Of a stretch of 9,617 nt of DNA, positions 5,483 to 9,617 are shown one piece after another (within the stretch, counting starts at the first letter, position 1; the number at the start of each line of letters is the position of its first letter). Under the pieces are notes generated by a model, which saw only the letters and a program-made list of their open reading frames with translations, made no database searches and had not been told where the DNA came from. A program made the position numbers and the translations under genes. The stretch is from Acidiferrobacteraceae bacterium (GTDB taxonomy: Bacteria; Pseudomonadota; Gammaproteobacteria; Arenicellales; UBA868): NCBI GenBank assembly GCA_002713825.1, contig PAUU01000032.1, positions 7,611-17,227 on the forward strand. Reading direction: 5' to 3'.

Positions 5483-6514
5483 ATGTCGGAAACCCCAAAG
5501 ATTGTCTGCAATAGTGTCTGGAAGATCTTCGGAGCCTATCCCGAGCAGACCCTGAAAGAAGTCGATTGGTCATTGTCCCGTGCGGAGGTTCAGTCGCAAA
5601 CAGGACATGTCATTGCGGTCAAAGATGTTTCCTTCGAGGTGAATGCCGGCGAGACCTTCGTTGTGATGGGACTTTCGGGGAGCGGGAAGTCCACACTGGT
5701 TCGCTGTATCTCACGTTTGATCGAGCCCACTTCCGGTTCGATGGTGATCGATGGCCAGGACATCATGTCCTTTGATGCAGTCCAGTTGACCGACTTGCGT
5801 CGTTTCCGGATGAGTATGGTGTTTCAGCACTTTGGGCTCTTTCCCCACCGCAAAGTCATCGACAATATTTCCTTCGGCCTCGAGATACGGGGCATGGACA
5901 AAAAGGCCCGCAGGGAAAAAGCGCTCGAGGTGCTCGAGAAGGTTGGCCTTGACGGTTGGGCAGATCATTTCCCTCGGGAGCTATCAGGCGGAATGCAGCA
6001 GCGTGTAGGGCTAGCGCGGGCGATGGCGGTGGATCCCGAGATTCTGATCTTTGACGAGCCCTTCAGCGCTCTCGACCCGTTAATCCGGCGTGAGATGCAG
6101 GACGAGTTGATCAGCATCCAGGCAGAAGTGCAAAAAACCATGATCTTCATCACGCACGATTTTCTTGAAGCCATCAAGATGGGAGACCGCATCGCGATCA
6201 TGAAAGACGGCGTTGTGGTGCAGATTGGGACGCCTGAAGAGATCGTGACCAACCCGGTCGACGATTACGTTCGGGAATTTACGGAAGATGTGCCCCGCTA
6301 TAAAGTGGTTAGCGTGGGTAAAGTAATGCAGAGCATATCTGACTCTGCGCGTATCAAGAGTGCGCGGAAAGTGAACCATAACGAGAAGATTGACTCTCTC
6401 ATCGACCTTGTGACGAATACCGATGGGCCGCTCGCTGTGGTCGATGACGAAAATCAAATTGTTGGCGAAGTCACTCAAACGATGATCTTGCGGGCAATGA
6501 GCAGTAGGGTATAA
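5483..6514 (+). CDS. Glycine betaine/proline-type ABC transporter ATP-binding protein (ProV/OpuAA family)
   Basis: This 343-residue cytoplasmic ATPase should power the betaine-class importer whose permease is encoded divergently. All nucleotide-binding motifs are present: Walker A GLSGSGKST (63-71), Q-loop Gln115 in FQHFGLFPH, signature LSGGMQQR (167-174), Walker B ILIFDEP (187-193) with the D-loop SALD, and switch His225 in ITHD. The N-terminal stretch before the P-loop (KIFGAYPEQTL and on) is the extension typical of ProV rather than of generic importers. After about residue 275 there is only some 70 residues, ending in GPLAVVDDENQIVGEV, which resembles one CBS motif; E. coli ProV has about 400 residues and a CBS pair, so the osmosensing module is shortened. 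AGGGA lies 7 bases before the ATG. No competing start is needed. Confidence 0.94.
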   Translation: MSETPKIVCNSVWKIFGAYPEQTLKEVDWSLSRAEVQSQTGHVIAVKDVSFEVNAGETFVVMGLSGSGKSTLVRCISRLIEPTSGSMVIDGQDIMSFDAVQLTDLRRFRMSMVFQHFGLFPHRKVIDNISFGLEIRGMDKKARREKALEVLEKVGLDGWADHFPRELSGGMQQRVGLARAMAVDPEILIFDEPFSALDPLIRREMQDELISIQAEVQKTMIFITHDFLEAIKMGDRIAIMKDGVVVQIGTPEEIVTNPVDDYVREFTEDVPRYKVVSVGKVMQSISDSARIKSARKVNHNEKIDSLIDLVTNTDGPLAVVDDENQIVGEVTQTMILRAMSSRV

Positions 6515-6552
6515 CCAGAAGCTGTCCTGCAAAACCAAGATCCACGAAAACA

Positions 6553-6587
6553 ATCAAAAAGGCCAAGCGCGTCTTGGCCATCAAAAA
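6553..6587 (-). terminator. Terminator-like hairpin flanked by 8-bp direct repeats
   Basis: GGCCAAG (6561-6567) and CTTGGCC (6573-6579) form a perfect 7-bp stem with a 5-base loop. The same eight bases, ATCAAAAA, flank it on both sides (6553-6560 and 6580-6587). On the minus strand the stem runs directly into TTTTTGAT, the layout of a rho-independent terminator. On the plus strand, where the ATPase gene ends 38 bases before the first flanking repeat, no U-tract follows. No minus-strand gene upstream needs it, so its role is unclear. The rest of the gap 6515-6671 shows no convincing gene. Confidence 0.45.
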
Positions 6588-6671
6588 CGGTAAGGCCTGC
6601 TACGCCATTTCACATCGTGTTGGCCGACGATTTTGAGAACACTAACGGCGAGCCCTTGAGAGAAGAGCATA

Positions 6672-7928
6672 GTGTCACGAAAGATAGATACGCTAATCAT
6701 CGGCGCGGGTCAGGCCGGCATCGCAACCAGCCGGCACTTAACAGAGCTTGAGGTGCCGCATGTCGTGCTGGAGCGTGACCGCATTGCAGAGCGCTGGCGG
6801 TCGCAACGCTGGGATTCGCTGGTGGCAAACGGGCCGGCGTGGCACGATCGTTTTCCAGAATTGGAGTTTCCTGGGATCGGAGCAGACGACTTTGCAACGA
6901 AGTCGCAAACGGTCGACTACTTTATTGATTATGCGAAACGTTACAAGGCGCCCATCGAAGAGGGCGTTGCGGTTTCCGAGGTTGTGCGCAACAGCAAACA
7001 TTCGGGGTTTAGCGTAGAGACCAGCCACGGGATTCTTGAAGCGCAGCGCGTGGTCGTTGCAACGGGACCGTTTCAGAATCCCGCGATTCCGCCTATTGCA
7101 AAGTCATACGATGACATCTTTCAGATTCACTCGTCGGAGTACAAGAATCCGCAACAGCTGCCCGAGGGAAATGTCCTGGTCGTCGGGGCAGGCTCCTCGG
7201 GTGTCCAGATCTCAGATGAGCTTCAACGCGCCGGCAGACAAGTCTACCTTTCGGTTGGTCCACATGATCGCCCCCCCCGCAGTTATCGGGGCAGGGACTT
7301 TGTATGGTGGCTTGGCGTGCTAGGGCTTTGGGATCTTGAAACGGTCGAACCAGGTAAAGAACATGTCACGATTTCGGTCACCGGCTCTTATGGGGGCTTT
7401 ACCATCGATTTTCGCGAACTGGTGGAGCGCGGGATCACGCTTCTGGGGCAGACGGAGGCGTTTGAGGGTAAGACGATTCGTTTTCAAGATGATCTGAACC
7501 GAAATATTCGGGCGGGTGATGCGAGTTATCTGTCGTTACTGGATGCTGCGGATGCCTATGTGGACCGAAACGGCATTGATCTGCCTCTTGAGCCCAAAGC
7601 CCGTGAAATGCTGCCTGATCCCCTTTGCATGCAGCATCCGATACGCGAAGTGGATATGACCGAGAAATGTATTGGCACCGTGATCTGGGCAACCGGCTTC
7701 TCAAGTGACTACAGCTGGCTGCAAGTTGATGCGCTGGATGAGGCAGGAACGCCCCGACATCAGCGCGGCGTGTCATCTGAGCCCGGTGTCTATTTTGTCG
7801 GGCTGCCATGGCTTTCGCGCAGAGGATCATCGTTCATTTGGGGTGTCTGGCATGATGCCAAGCATATCGCGGGCCATATCGCGACCCGCCGTCAATACGA
7901 AGCGTACCGTTCCAACGGCGAGGACTGA
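6672..7928 (+). CDS. Flavin-dependent monooxygenase, CzcO/FMO-like (NAD(P)H and FAD binding)
   Basis: This 418-residue cytoplasmic oxidoreductase should use FAD, NAD(P)H and oxygen to oxygenate a small organic substrate. An FAD-binding Rossmann motif GAGQAG lies at 11-16, after the beta strand TLII. A second dinucleotide motif GAGSSG is at 172-177. FQIHSSEYK (150-158) resembles the FMO identifying sequence (FxGxxxHxxxY/FK), and WATGF (339-343) matches the ATG(F/Y) motif of FMO and N-hydroxylating enzymes. The ending LPWLSRRGSSFIWGVWHDAKHIA is typical of the CzcO group (COG2072), often mislabelled as linked to potassium transport. The start is GTG with only a weak purine-rich ribosome site (GAGAGAAGAG); it was chosen because the Rossmann fold begins immediately. 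It lies 157 bases after the ATPase gene and 174 before the amidase gene on the same strand. N- or S-oxygenation or Baeyer-Villiger chemistry are all possible. Confidence 0.88.
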   Translation: MSRKIDTLIIGAGQAGIATSRHLTELEVPHVVLERDRIAERWRSQRWDSLVANGPAWHDRFPELEFPGIGADDFATKSQTVDYFIDYAKRYKAPIEEGVAVSEVVRNSKHSGFSVETSHGILEAQRVVVATGPFQNPAIPPIAKSYDDIFQIHSSEYKNPQQLPEGNVLVVGAGSSGVQISDELQRAGRQVYLSVGPHDRPPRSYRGRDFVWWLGVLGLWDLETVEPGKEHVTISVTGSYGGFTIDFRELVERGITLLGQTEAFEGKTIRFQDDLNRNIRAGDASYLSLLDAADAYVDRNGIDLPLEPKAREMLPDPLCMQHPIREVDMTEKCIGTVIWATGFSSDYSWLQVDALDEAGTPRHQRGVSSEPGVYFVGLPWLSRRGSSFIWGVWHDAKHIAGHIATRRQYEAYRSNGED

Positions 7929-7993
7929 GCCTGAGAAAGGGCGGTGGGCAGCACGGCCGGACTCGCATTGTTACTGTATGCATCGTAAATTAC

Positions 7994-8006
7994 CCTGAAC
8001 TTCAGG
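7994..8006. repeat. Palindrome upstream of the amidase gene
   Basis: CCTGAA-C-TTCAGG is a perfect 6-bp-arm palindrome with a single central base. An overlapping inverted repeat, TGAAC (7996-8000) with GTTCA (8006-8010), shares it. It lies about 100 bases before the amidase start, where a transcription-factor operator would be expected if the amidase has its own promoter. No clear -35/-10 pair was found. Confidence 0.35.
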
Positions 8007-8020
8007 TTCATGAGTTAAGG

Positions 8021-8036
8021 GGGCCTCAGAAGGCTC
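8021..8036 (+). repeat. Small hairpin between monooxygenase and amidase genes
   Basis: GGGCCT (8021-8026) can pair with AGGCTC (8031-8036), including one G-U pair, around the loop CAGA. Only TTCG follows, so termination would be weak. It may trim the monooxygenase message or do nothing. Confidence 0.25.
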
Positions 8037-8102
8037 TTCGAATCCGTAATCAAGAATGCCTCTGCCAGCAGGCAAAACCATAAAGCCATAAAGGAGTGAT
8101 TA

Positions 8103-9545
8103 ATGAACTTCGAGGACTATGCATCGCAGGATGCGGTGGGTCTTGCCCATCTAATCAGAACCAAAGCGGTTTCTGCGAAGGAAGTGACCCAGGCGGCCAT
8201 TGAGGCGGCAGAGCACCTTAATCCGAAACTGAATGTTCTGGTGATGGACAATTTTGATAATGCTCGTGAGCAGGTCAAAAAAGACCTGCCCGATTCCCCC
8301 GTTTCGGGTGCGCCGTTTTATCTGAAAGATGTCAATCAGTTCACTTCAGATATGCCGACTACGTTTTCCAGCAGGTTCTTTGAGGGGGCGTCTCCCAGAG
8401 CGGATAGTGAATTGGTGTCGCGATGGCGTAATGCCGGGTTGGTGATCCTTGGAAAAACCAACACCCCGGAGTTTGCTGAGGATTTTGTCTGTGAGCCGAC
8501 ATTTCGTGGCGTGACACGCAATCCATGGAACCCGGAGGTGACGACCGGAGGCAGTTCTGGGGGTGCCGGAGCGGCAGAGGCCTCCGGAATGGTGCCGCTG
8601 GCACACGGAACGGATTTAGGTGGATCGATACGGATTCCTGCTGCCTGCTGTGGGGTCTTTGGACTCAAGCCTACAACCGGCCTGAACCCTGTGGGCCCGT
8701 ACTTTATGGAGTTTTCGAACGGGTTCAATTCAGATCATGTGCTGACCCGCTCAGTGCGGGACAGTGCGGCAGCGCTTGATCAGTCCGCGGGGCCCATGCC
8801 GGGCAGTCGTTACCAAATCCGACCTGAAGTGAGTTCGTATCTGGCCGCCCTCGAGGAGAAATTGCCCAAGCTCTGCATTGGTGTATCCACCTCCACGCCA
8901 TATGGGAAGACTGTAGGAAGGAACCAGGCGGCCTCAGTGGACAAGGTGAGCCGCCTCCTCGCCGATATGGGGCACCAGGTTGAGGAGTACACCTATCCCG
9001 CTGACTTGGGGCTGGGGAGCTGGATGGAAGATCTCTGGATGGTGGATGTGGTTTACGAGATTGAAAACCGCATCAAGGAAGTCGGTCGTGAACCATTACA
9101 CGAGGAATTAGAGGCTCTGACCCATTATGTTCGTGAGCGGGTGGCCTCGCTGAGCGCCATGGACCTCTACCGCGCCCGCCAGGGGGCTCACGAAGCCTCC
9201 ATGCAGTTGATTAAATCGATGATTGACTATGATCTTGTCCTGACCCCGACGCTTGCCAGTGATCCGATCCCGGTTGGTTACATGGACAGTCGCACAGAGA
9301 ATTTCGATATGGAAACCTGGGGAGAAAGAGGCCATGCGTTTGCTCCCTTTGCCTATATCTGTAATGTCAGCGGCCAGCCTGCCGCATCTGTGCCTGTACC
9401 GCTTAATGAGGGTGAGCATCCGTGTGCGGTGCAGTTGGCCGGACACTCTGGCAAGGATCATCTGATTCTCCAGGTCGCGGCACAACTGGAACAGGAACTG
9501 CGCTGGGATCGTTACCGCCCCCCGATCTGGGTCGGCAATCTCTAA
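8103..9545 (+). CDS. Amidase-signature hydrolase, similar to 6-aminohexanoate cyclic-dimer hydrolase (NylA)
   Basis: This 480-residue enzyme should hydrolyse a carboxamide or lactam-type bond in the cytoplasm; no signal peptide is seen. The amidase-signature triad is complete: Lys75 in FYLKD, cis-Ser151 in TGGSSGG, and nucleophile Ser175 in GTDLGGSIRIPA. The 24-residue Ser-Ser spacing is the same as in FAAH (217/241) and NylA (150/174). Other matches to the NylA type, recalled from memory, are LGKTNTPEF at 116-124, TRNPWN at 138-143, CGVFGLKPTTG at 183-193, ICNVSGQPA at 419-427, and LQVAAQLE near the end. Length is close to NylA (about 493). AAGGAG lies 6 bases before the ATG, a strong ribosome site. 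It follows the monooxygenase gene on the same strand. The natural substrate is unknown: family members also act on aryl, acyl and indole acetamides, and Glu-tRNA amidotransferase subunit A is a relative, but no GatB or GatC gene is nearby. Confidence 0.9.
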   Translation: MNFEDYASQDAVGLAHLIRTKAVSAKEVTQAAIEAAEHLNPKLNVLVMDNFDNAREQVKKDLPDSPVSGAPFYLKDVNQFTSDMPTTFSSRFFEGASPRADSELVSRWRNAGLVILGKTNTPEFAEDFVCEPTFRGVTRNPWNPEVTTGGSSGGAGAAEASGMVPLAHGTDLGGSIRIPAACCGVFGLKPTTGLNPVGPYFMEFSNGFNSDHVLTRSVRDSAAALDQSAGPMPGSRYQIRPEVSSYLAALEEKLPKLCIGVSTSTPYGKTVGRNQAASVDKVSRLLADMGHQVEEYTYPADLGLGSWMEDLWMVDVVYEIENRIKEVGREPLHEELEALTHYVRERVASLSAMDLYRARQGAHEASMQLIKSMIDYDLVLTPTLASDPIPVGYMDSRTENFDMETWGERGHAFAPFAYICNVSGQPAASVPVPLNEGEHPCAVQLAGHSGKDHLILQVAAQLEQELRWDRYRPPIWVGNL

Positions 9546-9557
9546 GCCGCGCGGCTT
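9544..9557. repeat. Palindrome after the amidase stop codon
   Basis: AAGCCGCGCGGCTT is a perfect 14-bp palindrome that begins inside the amidase TAA stop. As RNA it gives a 5-bp stem with a GCGC loop. It lacks a U-tract on either strand, so termination is uncertain. The remaining bases to the window end show no certain gene. Confidence 0.35.
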
Positions 9558-9617
9558 CAAAGAGCATAGGGCACCCGGTTCAGGTGACTTCGTAGACGTG
9601 GACGCGGTGAGTGATCT

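Noticed and set aside
6080..6553. A 157-codon minus-strand ORF antisense to the ATPase, ending before the orphan hairpin
   Set aside because: The hairpin lies upstream of it, not downstream, so it cannot be its terminator. The protein has no recognisable features and runs through conserved ATPase codons.
6528..6636. A short plus-strand frame reading STKTIKKAKRVLAIKNGKA and on to RRF, ending in TGA at 6634-6636
   Set aside because: It has no start codon with a ribosome site and no family that I recognise. The peptide is largely produced by the hairpin and its A-rich repeats.

Overview
The window looks like the chromosome of a gammaproteobacterium. The first 2 kb hold the end of alaS, then lysC, csrA, tRNA-Ser(GCU) and tRNA-Arg(ACG), all on the + strand. 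An alaS-csrA-tRNA order is found in enteric bacteria, and an alaS-lysC-csrA order in pseudomonads and their relatives. The genus cannot be read from this sequence alone. No insertion sequence, integrase, CRISPR array or rRNA was seen.

Layout. 1-141: 3' end of alaS. 224-1471: lysC (aspartokinase), with a well-formed internal start at 962 that would give a separate regulatory beta subunit. 1537-1752: csrA, whose start codon lies inside a near-consensus CsrA-binding site. 1780-1872 and 1931-2007: the two tRNAs. 2037-2065: a strong rho-independent terminator serving the minus strand. 2091-3041 (minus): a periplasmic glycine-betaine-type substrate-binding protein. 3233-5362 (minus): a permease made of two ProW-like domains fused in one chain. 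5483-6514 (plus): the matching ProV-like ATPase, transcribed divergently. 6672-7928 (plus): a CzcO-type flavin-dependent monooxygenase. 8103-9545 (plus): an amidase-signature hydrolase resembling 6-aminohexanoate cyclic-dimer hydrolase. The last 72 bases hold a palindrome and perhaps the end of a convergent gene. No gene-free stretch exceeds 300 bases.

How the genes may work together. The left part is housekeeping: tRNA charging, entry to the aspartate-family amino acids, global post-transcriptional control and tRNA supply. The right part contains a complete type-I ABC importer of the betaine/choline/proline class, split into two divergent transcription units around a 120-bp control region. 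The monooxygenase and amidase follow the ATPase on the same strand. A reasonable but unproven reading is an uptake-and-breakdown module for a quaternary-amine or amide-containing compound. The sequence does not identify the substrate.

Nothing here is clearly a wholly new system. The most interesting points are the fused tandem permease with a divergently transcribed ATPase, the monooxygenase-amidase pair beside it, the palindromes in the transporter control regions, the internal lysC start, and the CsrA site at the csrA start codon.
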